From Pseudomonadota bacterium (lineage in GTDB: Bacteria; Pseudomonadota; Alphaproteobacteria; Rhizobiales; Phreatobacteraceae): a stretch of DNA of 64,000 bases. Position numbers and translations under genes: made by a program. Position 1 is the stretch's first letter, and each line of letters opens with the position of its first letter. Of the stretch, positions 19,659-28,834 are shown piece by piece. Location: positions 112,478-176,477 of the forward strand of contig JAIUOO010000007.1 in the NCBI GenBank assembly GCA_020161695.1, given 5' to 3'. The notes under the pieces were generated by a model that made no database searches, was not told the DNA's origin, and saw nothing but the letters and a program-made list of their open reading frames with translations.

Positions 19659-20568
19659 TGCGGATCCGCGGGTCGACGATGCCGTAGGAAATGTCGACCA
19701 GCAGGTTCGACATGACGAACAGGATCGATGAGAACAGCACGCCGGCCTGGACGACGGGGAAGTCGCGGGCGAACACCGCCTCGACCACCATCCGGCCGAT
19801 GCCCGGCCAGGCGAAGATCACCTCGACGATGAAAGCACCGCCGAGCATGGCGGCAAAATAGACGCCGAGCATGGTGAGCAGTGGAACCGCGGCGTTGCGG
19901 AAGGCGTATTTCCAGACCAGCAGGCGCTCGGGCGTGCCGAGCGCGCGGCTCAGGCGGATGTAGTCGCTTTCGAGGACGTCCAGCATCCCCGAGCGAACGA
20001 TGCGCATCTGGGCAGCGACGGGATACCAGCCAAGCGCGATGGCCGGCAGGATGAGATGTTCGGGGCCGCCGCGGCCGAAGGCCGGCAGCCATCCGAAGCC
20101 GACGGCGAAGACGAGGATCAGCATCAGGCCGACCCAGAAGTTCGGCATGGCCTGACCCAGCATGGCGAGGATGCGGCCCAGCCGATCGACCCAGCCGCCG
20201 CGATAGACGGCCGACAGGACGCCGAGCGGCACGGCGACACTGACGCTGAAGAGCAGGGCCGCCACCGCGAGCTCGACGGTAGCCGGCAGCCGATCCAGAA
20301 CGAGGTTCAACGCCGGCTGCTGCCAGCGGTAGGACGTGCCGAAATCGCCCGTCAATGCGTTGGTGATGAAGATCCAGTACTGCGTCCAGAGCGGCCGATC
20401 GAGGCCGAGCGCCACGCGCATGGCCTCGATCGCCTGGGGCGGCGCGTCAGGCGGCATCATCAGCGTGATCGGATCGCCCGACAGCCGTGAGACCATGAAG
20501 ATCACCAGGCTGGCGCCGAGGATGCTGACGGCGCCGTTGCCGGCACGGCGAAGGACGAAGCGCCACAT
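19651..20568 (-). CDS. ABC transporter permease, DppB type
   Basis: This 305-residue permease of the DppB/OppB family has the N-terminal helix (SILGASLVIFMVSRLSGDP), the GLDRPLWTQY segment, and a permease core of about five further helices with the loop SRALGTPERLLVWKYAFRNAAVPLL. It pairs with the DppC-type protein to form the membrane channel. It lies three bases after the acyl-CoA synthetase gene stop, within the same operon. Confidence 0.92.
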   Translation of the reverse strand: MWRFVLRRAGNGAVSILGASLVIFMVSRLSGDPITLMMPPDAPPQAIEAMRVALGLDRPLWTQYWIFITNALTGDFGTSYRWQQPALNLVLDRLPATVELAVAALLFSVSVAVPLGVLSAVYRGGWVDRLGRILAMLGQAMPNFWVGLMLILVFAVGFGWLPAFGRGGPEHLILPAIALGWYPVAAQMRIVRSGMLDVLESDYIRLSRALGTPERLLVWKYAFRNAAVPLLTMLGVYFAAMLGGAFIVEVIFAWPGIGRMVVEAVFARDFPVVQAGVLFSSILFVMSNLLVDISYGIVDPRIRND

Positions 20569-20571
20569 CGG

Positions 20572-22284
20572 CTAGGTCCCGACCGGGTCGAGGAGCTTTT
20601 TTAACTCCTCTTTCTTGACCTTGCCGGTCGCAGTCATCGGCAGCGCATCGACGATGCGGAACGCCGGCACCTTGTAGGTCGCCATGTTCCTCGCGCACCA
20701 CTGGCGCAAGTCGTCGGCGGAGAGATCCGGTGCCTTGTCGCGGTCGATGATGACGAAGGCCAGCGGCGCCTGGCCGCGGCGTTCGTCCTCGACGCCGATG
20801 ACGCCCGAACCGAGGATCGCGGGATGCTGTCCGAGCAGAGCCTCGATCTCCGAGGGGAAGACGCTCATGCCGTTGACCTTGAGCATCTCCTTGCTGCGGC
20901 CAAGGAAGTGCAGATAGCCCTCCTCGTCGAGCATTCCGATATCGCCGGTATGGAACCACCCATCGCGGATCGATTCGGCGCTGGCCTCGGGCTTGTTCCA
21001 GTAGCGGGTGAGCAGCGAGGGCGAGGCGACGACGATCTCGCCTTCGGTGCCGAGCGGCACGATCTCGCCGGTCTCGAACGAGCAGATGCGGAAGCGCGTG
21101 CCGGGCACTGGCAGGCCGACGAAGACGGGCTGGGTCTTCAGGTCCCAGTCGTCCCGCTGCATGCCGAGGGTGAATGTGTCGTTGGTGTGGGTCTCGGTCA
21201 TGCCCCACGCCGCCTCGATCAGCGTCGCGCCGGTCAGAGCCTTCCAGCGCTCGCGGAAGGCAAGGTTCAGCTTCTTGACGAAGGAGGAGCAGGTCGTGGT
21301 CTTGAGCGAGGTCAGGTCGTAACGGCCGACATCAGGGTGGTCCATTACCTGGACGGCATTGTCGACGAGCAGGCCGGCCGTCTCGACCTTGTAGCGATCG
21401 ACGGCAGCCATCCAGCCGACGGGGTCCCAGCGGGCAAGCAGGATCAGCGTCGCGCCGGCGAAGACAGGCACGATCAGGCCGGCATTCTCGCCGGCGATCC
21501 AGAACAGCGGCATGAAATTGACGCGCACCCGTTCCTGCGACTGCCCGCCGTCGCGCGAGCAGACGGTCGCGGCGGTGTAGATCATGTGTCGCTGGGTATG
21601 GACGCAGCCCTTGGGCATGCCGGTCGTGCCACCGGTATAGTTGAGCGCGGCGACGGCATCGAGGTCGATCTCAACCCGCGGCGGGGCTTCCGTGACGGCG
21701 CGCAGGGCCGGCAGGAAGTCGATCGCGTCGGCGTGGGCAACCGGCGGCTGATCAAAGCCGGCAGGGACGGGAAGCGTCGGATCGGCCGGCAGCATTTCGG
21801 AGATGCTGGTCGAGAAGACGGTGCGGACCTTCGTCCGGTCGCGAACGGCGCGGACGAGATCGACCAGCGAGTCCTGCGCGACGATGATTTCCGCGTCGGT
21901 GTCGTTGAGCTCGTATTCCAGCTCGTGCTCGCGGAACATCGGGTTCACTGGCACGTGGACGCAGCCGAGCTTCAGGATGCCGTAGAAGGCGATGACGAAT
22001 TGCGGGCTGCTCTGCAGGAACACGGCGATGCGGTCGCCGGGCTTCGCACCGTGCTGGCTCAGCAGCGCGGCGCATTTGTCGCTCAGCCGGTCGAGCTCGG
22101 CATAGGTGATCACCGTGCCGTAGAAAATCAGCGCGGGCTTGTCGGGGGCTTCCATCGCCCGCCGGCGCAGATAGTCGCCGAGCGGAATCTCGCCGAAGGG
22201 ATAGGCGAGTTTGGGCGAAACCTCCGCCGGCCAGTTCTTCCGCCACAGCGCGTCGAGGCGCGCATCGTAAGCTGCCGCATCCAT
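20572..22284 (-). CDS. AMP-forming acyl-CoA synthetase (CaiC/FadD-like)
   Basis: This 570-residue ANL-superfamily ligase converts a carboxylic acid, ATP and CoA to an acyl-CoA through an acyl-adenylate. The phosphate loop NYTGGTTGMPKG, the adenylate motif WGMTETHT, the hinge region GWFHTGDIG...GRSKEMLKVNG and the C-terminal catalytic Lys in TATGKVKKEEL are present. It is similar to carnitine/crotonobetaine-type ligases in length and sequence style, but the substrate cannot be read. It is encoded between the solute receptor and the ABC permeases, which suggests immediate activation of the imported acid. Confidence 0.9.
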   Translation of the reverse strand: MDAAAYDARLDALWRKNWPAEVSPKLAYPFGEIPLGDYLRRRAMEAPDKPALIFYGTVITYAELDRLSDKCAALLSQHGAKPGDRIAVFLQSSPQFVIAFYGILKLGCVHVPVNPMFREHELEYELNDTDAEIIVAQDSLVDLVRAVRDRTKVRTVFSTSISEMLPADPTLPVPAGFDQPPVAHADAIDFLPALRAVTEAPPRVEIDLDAVAALNYTGGTTGMPKGCVHTQRHMIYTAATVCSRDGGQSQERVRVNFMPLFWIAGENAGLIVPVFAGATLILLARWDPVGWMAAVDRYKVETAGLLVDNAVQVMDHPDVGRYDLTSLKTTTCSSFVKKLNLAFRERWKALTGATLIEAAWGMTETHTNDTFTLGMQRDDWDLKTQPVFVGLPVPGTRFRICSFETGEIVPLGTEGEIVVASPSLLTRYWNKPEASAESIRDGWFHTGDIGMLDEEGYLHFLGRSKEMLKVNGMSVFPSEIEALLGQHPAILGSGVIGVEDERRGQAPLAFVIIDRDKAPDLSADDLRQWCARNMATYKVPAFRIVDALPMTATGKVKKEELKKLLDPVGT

Positions 22285-22303
22285 GTCGATGGCTCCCGCC
22301 CGC

Positions 22304-23878
22304 TCAGCGCTTCAGGCCGATTTCCTGAAGGTTCCGGTAGTAGCCGGGCCAGGGCCAGCCCTTGAACGAGACCTTGTCCTTGCGCCAGGCGATGGTGATC
22401 AGAGGCCGGTAGGTGGTCAATCCGCCGAGCACCTCGTCGCGTTTGCGACGAGCGATCTTGCGCAGAAGCTCGGCGCGTTTGCCGCGATCCATGATGCGCT
22501 GCTGCTGCTTGACGAGGGCGTCCATCTCGTCGTCCTCGGTGTAGGAGTAGCTGCCCCAGCCCTGGCCGGTCTTGAAGCTGTGAAGATGACCGGCCCAGGC
22601 GGTTCCGGGATCACCGGGAACGTCGTGCGACCACATCCACGAGATGATGCCGTCCATGTCCGGCGGGCCCGAGCGGCCGCGACGGCCGAGATTGATCCAC
22701 GCGCCGTATTCGAGCTGGACGATGCGGCAGCGGATGCCGACGGCGGTGAGATAGGTGGCGCAGGCCTCACCCATCTCCTTGATGTTCGGCTCCCTTGGCG
22801 TGGTGAGGTTGTAGAACGGTGTGTCGAAGCCGTTCGGAAAGCCTGCCTGACGCATCAGGTCCCGAGCCTTGCGGACATCGTAGGGCAGCGGCTTCAGTTC
22901 GGGATCGTATCCGGTCGAGCCCTCGCCGATCTCCGCATAGCGCTGGCCCTGACCGAACAGGACACGGCGGATGATCGTGTCGAAGTTGATGGCATGGGCC
23001 GCGGCCTGCCGGACCCGGACATCTTTGAACGGCGAGTTCGGCATGTGGGTGCCGAAGTTGAGGAACAGATTGTTGCCGCTGATGACCGAAGAGGTCTCGA
23101 CGTTCGGCATCGCCTTGAACTCCTCGACGAGGGCCGGCGGCACCGCGTCGATCCAGTCCACCGCCCCGGTCTTGAAGGCAGCGACGCGGGTCAGGTCTTC
23201 CGGGATGAACTTGATCGTGACCGATTTCACGCCCGGCCGGTGATCGCGGTTCCAGTAGTCGTCGAAGGCTTCGAGCTGCATCTCCTCCTTGGGCTTCCAC
23301 GACACAAGCTTCCAGGGGCCGGTGCCGACCGGCGCACGCGCGAAACCATCCGGGCCCACCTGCTCGAAATAGCGCTTCGGCATGGCCCAGAGCTGGAGGT
23401 AGCGCTCCACATAGACGGCGTTCGGCTCCTTGAAATGCAGCTTGAAGCGGTGGTCGTCGACGATCTCGAACCGCTCGACCGCGGCCTGCAGATGTGACCA
23501 GCGGCTCTGCGCGGGATCACGCAGGCGCTGGTAGGAGAACTCGAAGTCCGCAGCGGTGAGCGGATCGCCGTTGTGGAACTTCACGCCACGGCGGATGCGG
23601 ATGTCGATGATCGGCTTCTCCTCGGTGCCGACGATCTCGTAGCTCTCGGCGAGCCAGTTCCGCATCGTGCCCGACGGATCGGGCCGGGTGAGCTGCTCGA
23701 ACAGCTGACCGACGCCATAAGTGTCGACGCCGGCGGAGTAGCGCACGGGGTCGAGGGTCGTCGGCTCGGCGCCAAAGGCAAGGGTGAGACTGCCCTGCGC
23801 AGGACCGCCCTGGGCCCTCAGGGGATGAGATGCGGCAACAAGGGCCGCAGACAGGACGAGGTCGCGCCTGCTCAGCAT
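22304..23878 (-). CDS. ABC solute-binding protein, family 5 (DppA/OppA-like)
   Basis: This is a 524-residue periplasmic receptor. The signal peptide (MLSRRDLVLSAALVAASHPLRAQ) has a twin-Arg pair. The mature protein shows the family-5 pattern TLAFGAEPTTLDPVRYS, VKFHNGDPLTAADFEFSYQRL and GTGPWKLVSWKP. ATG 23878 follows GGGAGAA. It is the first gene of the operon ending with the carboxylase and is divergent from a GntR-family regulator. Ligand unknown; family members bind peptides, glycosides, opines and organic acids. Confidence 0.9.
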   Translation of the reverse strand: MLSRRDLVLSAALVAASHPLRAQGGPAQGSLTLAFGAEPTTLDPVRYSAGVDTYGVGQLFEQLTRPDPSGTMRNWLAESYEIVGTEEKPIIDIRIRRGVKFHNGDPLTAADFEFSYQRLRDPAQSRWSHLQAAVERFEIVDDHRFKLHFKEPNAVYVERYLQLWAMPKRYFEQVGPDGFARAPVGTGPWKLVSWKPKEEMQLEAFDDYWNRDHRPGVKSVTIKFIPEDLTRVAAFKTGAVDWIDAVPPALVEEFKAMPNVETSSVISGNNLFLNFGTHMPNSPFKDVRVRQAAAHAINFDTIIRRVLFGQGQRYAEIGEGSTGYDPELKPLPYDVRKARDLMRQAGFPNGFDTPFYNLTTPREPNIKEMGEACATYLTAVGIRCRIVQLEYGAWINLGRRGRSGPPDMDGIISWMWSHDVPGDPGTAWAGHLHSFKTGQGWGSYSYTEDDEMDALVKQQQRIMDRGKRAELLRKIARRKRDEVLGGLTTYRPLITIAWRKDKVSFKGWPWPGYYRNLQEIGLKR

Positions 23879-23963
23879 CGCGTTTTTCTCCCAGGTCTTC
23901 CGCGCTGTCGTTGTCCGGCCATTGCCGTGCAGCACGATGGGGTGATCCGAGCACTTGCCCACG

Positions 23964-24002
23964 GTGTCTGTCAACCGTTAATTGTTAACAATTGACAGAC
24001 AC
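23964..24002. promoter_or_regulatory. Inverted-repeat operator between receptor operon and GntR gene
   Basis: GTGTCTGTCAA (23964-23974) and TTGACAGACAC (23992-24002) are perfect 11-bp arms around a 17-bp spacer. The perfect 14-bp palindrome AATTGTTAACAATT (23980-23993) lies off-centre inside and overlaps the right arm. The TTGT-TA-ACAA core resembles the TNGT-N-ACNA sites of FCD-type GntR regulators. The element sits in the divergent intergenic region, so it is the likely operator of the adjacent regulator. Confidence 0.65.
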
Positions 24003-24124
24003 TGGCCGGCGATGTTGCATGGCTTGACTCCGCGCAGTGGCATGCGCGCGCATGACGGGTTAGATGCTCGGCTGCGATGCGCGGGACAATTCCGTGCCGG
24101 TACCGAGCCGCAAACGGATCGACC

Positions 24125-24943
24125 ATGGTCCTCGAGACGACAGAACAACTGCAGGCTTCCGCCGCTCCGGGCGAGCGGACCCGGACTGCTCCGGACGACG
24201 GGCGTGGATCGCGCCTGAGGACGCTGCCCGAGCAGATCGTCGAGCAGCTCGGCATGGCCATCGTCGAAGGGCGCTATGCCGAGGGCGAGCGCATCGTCGA
24301 ACAGAAGCTGTCCGACGACTACGGGGTGAGCCGCGGCCCGGTCCGCGACGCGCTGAGGGCGCTGGAGACGCGTGGCCTCGTGCGCATCTATCCGCGCCGC
24401 GGGGCCTATGCGGTTCCGCTGTCGCTCGACCTGATCGCCGACATGTTCAACATCCGGGCGCGCCTGCTTGGTCTCGCAGCCTCATACCTTACCCGCCTCC
24501 AGCCGGCTGCCGGCCTCGCGGATCTGAAGGCGCGCGCCGATGCGCTGGAACGGGCAGTCGGCGACCCGAATACCGGGTCCATGGAGTTCGCCATGGCCAA
24601 CGGACGGCTCGGCGCGGCGCTCTACCGCCATTGCGGCAGCGACTATCTCGCCGACTTCCTGCGCGACCAGGGAGATCGCTCCATCTGGGGCTTCATCTGG
24701 CGCCAGCGACCGCTCGACTTCATGACGCCCGAACGGCGGCGCGAATCGGCGGCGATCTGGACCGAGGTGAGCCGCGCCGTTCACGCGGGCGACGAGGCCG
24801 CTGCCGAGCGGGCGGTGTGGGACATCATGTACACCTCGCGCGACCAGGTGATCGCGACCTTGAGTCAGGTTCGCTCGGAAACAGTCAGCCGGCACAAGGT
24901 CATCTACGGGTCGCCGGCCGCAGCCGCCGGCCGCCAGCGATAG
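24125..24943 (+). CDS. GntR-family regulator (FCD type)
   Basis: This is a cytoplasmic transcription factor of about 272 residues. The N-terminal winged helix (EQIVEQLGMAIVEGRYAEGERIVEQKLSDD, then VSRGPVRDALRALETRGLV) is followed by an all-helical ligand-binding domain (IRARLLGLAA through DEAAAERAV) typical of the FCD group. ATG 24125 is used; an in-frame ATG at 24077 is possible and neither has a strong ribosome site. It is divergent from the receptor/synthetase/carboxylase operon across a clear inverted repeat, so it probably represses that operon until an acyl-CoA or acid ligand binds. Confidence 0.88.
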   Translation: MVLETTEQLQASAAPGERTRTAPDDGRGSRLRTLPEQIVEQLGMAIVEGRYAEGERIVEQKLSDDYGVSRGPVRDALRALETRGLVRIYPRRGAYAVPLSLDLIADMFNIRARLLGLAASYLTRLQPAAGLADLKARADALERAVGDPNTGSMEFAMANGRLGAALYRHCGSDYLADFLRDQGDRSIWGFIWRQRPLDFMTPERRRESAAIWTEVSRAVHAGDEAAAERAVWDIMYTSRDQVIATLSQVRSETVSRHKVIYGSPAAAAGRQR

Positions 24944-25022
24944 GCCCGCCTGCGACCAGACCACGGGCGCGTGGACAAGTGGCTGTTTGCGTCCGCACTG
25001 CCGCTCGGGCAACGTCGTGCCA

Positions 25023-25679
25023 ATGCACATCCTCCTCGTCGACGATCACGCGCTCATCAGGGACGCGCTCCGCGCCATCCTCGCGGAGGTCGCGCGCGAT
25101 GCCGTCATAGTCGAGGCGGATTCGGCACGCAGCGCGATGGGCATCGTCGAAGGCGCGCCCGACGATCAGATCGTCATTCTCGATCTGGGGCTGCCGGACA
25201 GCGACGGCCTGCAGCTTCTCAAGGCCATTCGCGAGCGGCGACCGAGGGCCACCGTCGCCGTTCTGTCGAGCACCACGGATCGCGACGTGATGGCTGAGGC
25301 GCTGGATGCCGGCGCCACCGGGTTCATTCCCAAATCGGTGCCGCGCGCGGTGATGGCCAGCGCCCTCGGCCTCATCCTGGCGGGCGGCACCTATATTCCG
25401 CCGGAAGTCTGGCCCGCCCGCCAGCCCGGCACGACGGCCGTGCCAGATGCACGGGTGCCCACGGCCGCCGACCTCGGACTCACCGAGCGGCAGCTGCATG
25501 TCCTCGCCCTGCTTGTGGAGGGGCGCAGCAACAAGGCCATCGCACGGTCGCTGTCGATTGCCGAAGTGACAGTGAAGCATCATGTCACGTCGCTGATGCG
25601 CGCGCTCAAGGTCCAGAACCGCACCGAGGCGGCGCTGACCATCTCCCGTTATGGCTGGCGGCTGCCCGAGATCCGCTAG
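25023..25679 (+). CDS. NarL/LuxR-family response regulator
   Basis: This is a 218-residue two-component regulator. The receiver domain starts MHILLVDDHALIRDAL, has the phosphoacceptor Asp in VILDLGLPDSDG and Lys in FIPKS. The C-terminal LuxR-type helix-turn-helix is LTERQLHVLALLVEGRSNKAIARSL plus VTVKHHVTSLMRAL. ATG 25023 gives the canonical start. It is convergent with a Cache histidine kinase gene 27 bases away, its likely partner. Target genes are not evident. Confidence 0.9.
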   Translation: MHILLVDDHALIRDALRAILAEVARDAVIVEADSARSAMGIVEGAPDDQIVILDLGLPDSDGLQLLKAIRERRPRATVAVLSSTTDRDVMAEALDAGATGFIPKSVPRAVMASALGLILAGGTYIPPEVWPARQPGTTAVPDARVPTAADLGLTERQLHVLALLVEGRSNKAIARSLSIAEVTVKHHVTSLMRALKVQNRTEAALTISRYGWRLPEIR

Positions 25680-25706
25680 CTGCATGGCAATTCCGCTGGC
25701 GGGCGC

Positions 25707-27611
25707 CTATTGCACCCTCGGCGCACTGGCCGGCTGCCGTTGCGAGGGTCGCGACAAGGGGTTCTCGGCGGCGGCCGGCACGGTCGGCACGCACAGCTCG
25801 AAACAGGACCCACTATCGGGCTCGGAGCGCAGGCTGACGGGATGGCCCAGCAATTTCGCGTAGTTGTCGACGATGAACAGGCCGAGGCCCAGTCCGCGCT
25901 CGCCGCTCTGGCCCGGCGTCGATGCGCGAAAGAACTCGTGGAATATCTCGGACTGCAGGTCCGGCGATATGCCGGGGCCCGTGTCGATGACGGCGATCGT
26001 CAGTTGGCCGTCCGCTTCGGAGCAGACGAGCCTGACATCGCCCGTGACCGTGTAGCGGACGGCATTGGCGACCAGATTCTGGAGGATTCGCTGCAACAGC
26101 GATTTGTCGCTCTCGACCCAGGCAGCGCTGTCGTCGATGCTCAGCCGCAATCCCTTGGCCGCGGCAGCGGGTGAGAAGATCGCATGCAGGGCCGCCAGCA
26201 GCGGTGCCAGCGGGAAGCGCAAAATCTGCGGTCGGATGGAGCCGGCTTCGATCCTCGACACGTCGAGGATCGCGTCGAACATGTCATTGAGCCGGCCAAC
26301 CGCATCGGACAGGTTGTCATTCAGACGGGCACGCCGCTCACCGGTCGGGCGCGCGCGCAACTCGTCGACGAAGAGGCTCAGCGCATGCAGAGGCTGGCGC
26401 AGGTCATGACTCGCCGAGGCTAGGAAACGCGACTTGGCCTGATTGGCGAGCGCCAACTCTCGCGTTCGCAGCCGCACCTTCTCTTCCAGCGTATCGCGCT
26501 CGGCCTGCAGGCTCGCGGCCATGTCGTTGAAGCGGTCGCCGAGTTGCGCCAGTTCGTTGGCGCCGGAAACCGCGATCCTGTGATCCAGATCGCCGGCGCC
26601 GATCTTGGCCGCGCCCACGGTCAGGGTTTCGATCGGCCGCAGCATGGCGCGGGCGATGAGAGCCCCGCAGGCGACGGCTGCCAGCAGGCCGCCGAGGAGC
26701 GTGGCCATGGACAGCCGGACGGCCGTATTGACCGGCGCAAGCGCCTCCGCGCGGGGCAGTTCGGTGATGACGCTCCAGCCGAGCGACGGCAGAAGAGCAT
26801 GGGCGGACAGGACGCTTCCGCCTTCGAGATCCTGCCCGGCGACGAGATTTCCCTCCTCGCCGGATGGCGACCTCCCCAGCGCGGCCTGAACATGGCGCAG
26901 CGACGCAACCTCCGTACGCCGCAACACGAGGCTGATGTCGGGGTGGGAAATCAGCCTGCCTTGCGAGTCCACCAGAAAGGCCCGGCCGGCGTCGCCGATG
27001 CGGATGGCCGCGATCGTGTCCGAGATGAGCTTCAGATTGACGTCGGCCACGACGCTGCCGCGCCGGTCGGATGCGCCACCGACGTGGATCGTCACATAAG
27101 GTTCCGAGCCGTCCAGAAAATAGACCGCGCCGACGTGACGCCCCTGCTGGCGCGCAGCCTTATAGGCCTCCGTCTGACTGAGGTCGGTCCCCGAGCCCGC
27201 GATGTCCGGCCCCAGCCGCGACACCCGCAACTGCTCCCGGCCTTGCGGGTCCACGAGACGCAAGGTGCTGACGGCGGGCAGCGCCCGCAATATGCGCACG
27301 GCATCGACGCGCCGGTCGTCCTCGCTGGTGCTCGTCCAGGACGGACCGATCAGCGAGCGCAGGTGCGTTTCGATGTCATCGACAAAGCGCTGGATGCTCG
27401 CAGCCGCGGTCGTGGCCTGCAGCTGGTGCATCGAGGCGATCGCCGTCATCTGTGCGCTGGCAAACAGATGGAGGCTCCAGCCGCCCGCCGCACCGAGCAC
27501 AAGAGCGGCGACGCCGATGATCGCTGCTGCGACCTGAACCGAGAGATGCCGTCGAAACGACCCGAGGACGCGGCGGGGCAGGGCGAGGATCCAGACGATG
27601 GATCGGTTCAC
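25707..27611 (-). CDS. Histidine kinase with periplasmic Cache-type sensor
   Basis: This 634-residue kinase has a transmembrane helix at about 28-50, a periplasmic double-Cache-like domain (about 55-295) containing STLRLVDPQGREQLRV and RAFLVDSQGRLISHP, and a second helix (about 300-322). A HAMP domain (to about 370), a coiled coil, phosphoacceptor His402 in SASHDLRQPLHALSLF, and an ATPase domain (NLVANAVRYT, DTGPGIS, GLGLGLFIV) complete it. The start overlaps the stop of the upstream binding-protein gene (27608-27611), so sensor and binding protein are co-translated, and the convergent LuxR regulator is the expected phosphoryl acceptor. The Cache domain may sense the ligand directly or through the binding protein. 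Confidence 0.9.
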   Translation of the reverse strand: MNRSIVWILALPRRVLGSFRRHLSVQVAAAIIGVAALVLGAAGGWSLHLFASAQMTAIASMHQLQATTAAASIQRFVDDIETHLRSLIGPSWTSTSEDDRRVDAVRILRALPAVSTLRLVDPQGREQLRVSRLGPDIAGSGTDLSQTEAYKAARQQGRHVGAVYFLDGSEPYVTIHVGGASDRRGSVVADVNLKLISDTIAAIRIGDAGRAFLVDSQGRLISHPDISLVLRRTEVASLRHVQAALGRSPSGEEGNLVAGQDLEGGSVLSAHALLPSLGWSVITELPRAEALAPVNTAVRLSMATLLGGLLAAVACGALIARAMLRPIETLTVGAAKIGAGDLDHRIAVSGANELAQLGDRFNDMAASLQAERDTLEEKVRLRTRELALANQAKSRFLASASHDLRQPLHALSLFVDELRARPTGERRARLNDNLSDAVGRLNDMFDAILDVSRIEAGSIRPQILRFPLAPLLAALHAIFSPAAAAKGLRLSIDDSAAWVESDKSLLQRILQNLVANAVRYTVTGDVRLVCSEADGQLTIAVIDTGPGISPDLQSEIFHEFFRASTPGQSGERGLGLGLFIVDNYAKLLGHPVSLRSEPDSGSCFELCVPTVPAAAENPLSRPSQRQPASAPRVQ

Positions 27612-28582
27612 TCGATCACCTCGTCCGCGCGCGCAAGGATGGCGCGCGAGAAGGCCAGATTGAACGAGCGTGCCGTCGCCTGGTTGAGGACGAGCTCGAA
27701 CTGTGACGGCCTCTCCACCGGCAGGTCGGCGGCCCTGGTTCCGTTGAGGATACGGGCAACAAAATGGGCGACACGGCGATAGATCAGCGGCAGGCGCGGA
27801 CCGTAGGTGCAGAGTGCTCCGGCCTGCGCGAAGGCGGGCCAGCCGGATGTAATGGGAATCCGCAATTCGCCGGCGATCTCCATGATCGTGCGGCGATAGG
27901 CCATGGCGAAGCCATCGGGCAGCAGCGAAATGGCGTTGGGTCTGGTCCGAGCGAGCGTTGCCCGGGCCGCCTCGAGCGAATCGCGCGTGGGCGTGGCGAT
28001 GAAGTCGACCGCGATGCCGAGCCGGCGACCGGCGGATTCCGATGAGGTCAGTTCGATTTCGGACCCTGGATGGAACGGATTTCCGAGCACCGTCACGTAG
28101 TTCAGCACCGGCATGATCTCCTTCAGGAGTTCCAGCCGCTTTCCGAGAAACTCGAAGCCCATGAACGTGACGCCTGTGCAGTTGCCGATCGGCTCTGTCA
28201 GGCTCCTCGCAAAGCCCGCCGCGATGGGGTCTGCGCTGGTGACGAAGATGATCGGCACCGGAAGATTGAGATGGATGACCTGCGGAATTGCCGCGCCCTG
28301 CACGACCAGGAGTTCGGCGCCTGCAGCGATCAGGTCGCGCGCCAGTTCGGGCATGCGCGCCATATCGTCATTGCCGTAGCGATAGAGAATCTCGAGGTTC
28401 TGTCCCTCGACGAGCCGTTGCTCCGCCAAGCCCTGCCGCATGGCTTCGAGATAGGAGGTCAGGCTCCCGGGCTGCTGGGCCGTCAGCCAGCCGATGCGCC
28501 GCTGGCGCGCCGAAGCGTTCGCGATAACAGGAGAAGCGACAGTACCGGCCGCCAGGACCAGGAATTCGCGCCGACTACGCAT
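27608..28582 (-). CDS. ABC-type substrate-binding protein (DUF534/TrpX-like), probable sensor accessory
   Basis: This 324-residue exported binding protein has the signal MRSRREFLVLAAGTVASPVIANA. The mature part has the pattern of the ABC substrate-binding family formerly DUF534 (RIGWLTAQQPGSLTSYLEAMRQGL, then VQGAAIPQVIHLNLPVPIIFVTSADPI). No ABC permease or ATPase gene lies nearby. Instead the gene overlaps a Cache histidine kinase gene by four bases, so it more likely delivers a ligand to the sensor than to a transporter. Ligand unknown; related proteins bind aromatic amino acids or small organic compounds. Confidence 0.85.
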   Translation of the reverse strand: MRSRREFLVLAAGTVASPVIANASARQRRIGWLTAQQPGSLTSYLEAMRQGLAEQRLVEGQNLEILYRYGNDDMARMPELARDLIAAGAELLVVQGAAIPQVIHLNLPVPIIFVTSADPIAAGFARSLTEPIGNCTGVTFMGFEFLGKRLELLKEIMPVLNYVTVLGNPFHPGSEIELTSSESAGRRLGIAVDFIATPTRDSLEAARATLARTRPNAISLLPDGFAMAYRRTIMEIAGELRIPITSGWPAFAQAGALCTYGPRLPLIYRRVAHFVARILNGTRAADLPVERPSQFELVLNQATARSFNLAFSRAILARADEVIE

Positions 28583-28834
28583 TTCTGACCTCCGGGAACA
28601 TCAACAGCATGCCGGAACGCAGTCCATGTTGCTAGCGGCGCATACTTAGGTGCCGGCACCCCGACACTCCCAACGTCCCTTCAATTTTCCGCACCATTAC
28701 AACGGCTTAGACGTTATTTGCCGGCCACGCCTGCCCTATACCCCGACACCTCCGGACAATGTTTCAGACTCTCGACCGCGCCTAACGTCAGCCTCGTTCC
28801 AGCGGATCCCCGCTGTGCCGATGAGGACCAGACG

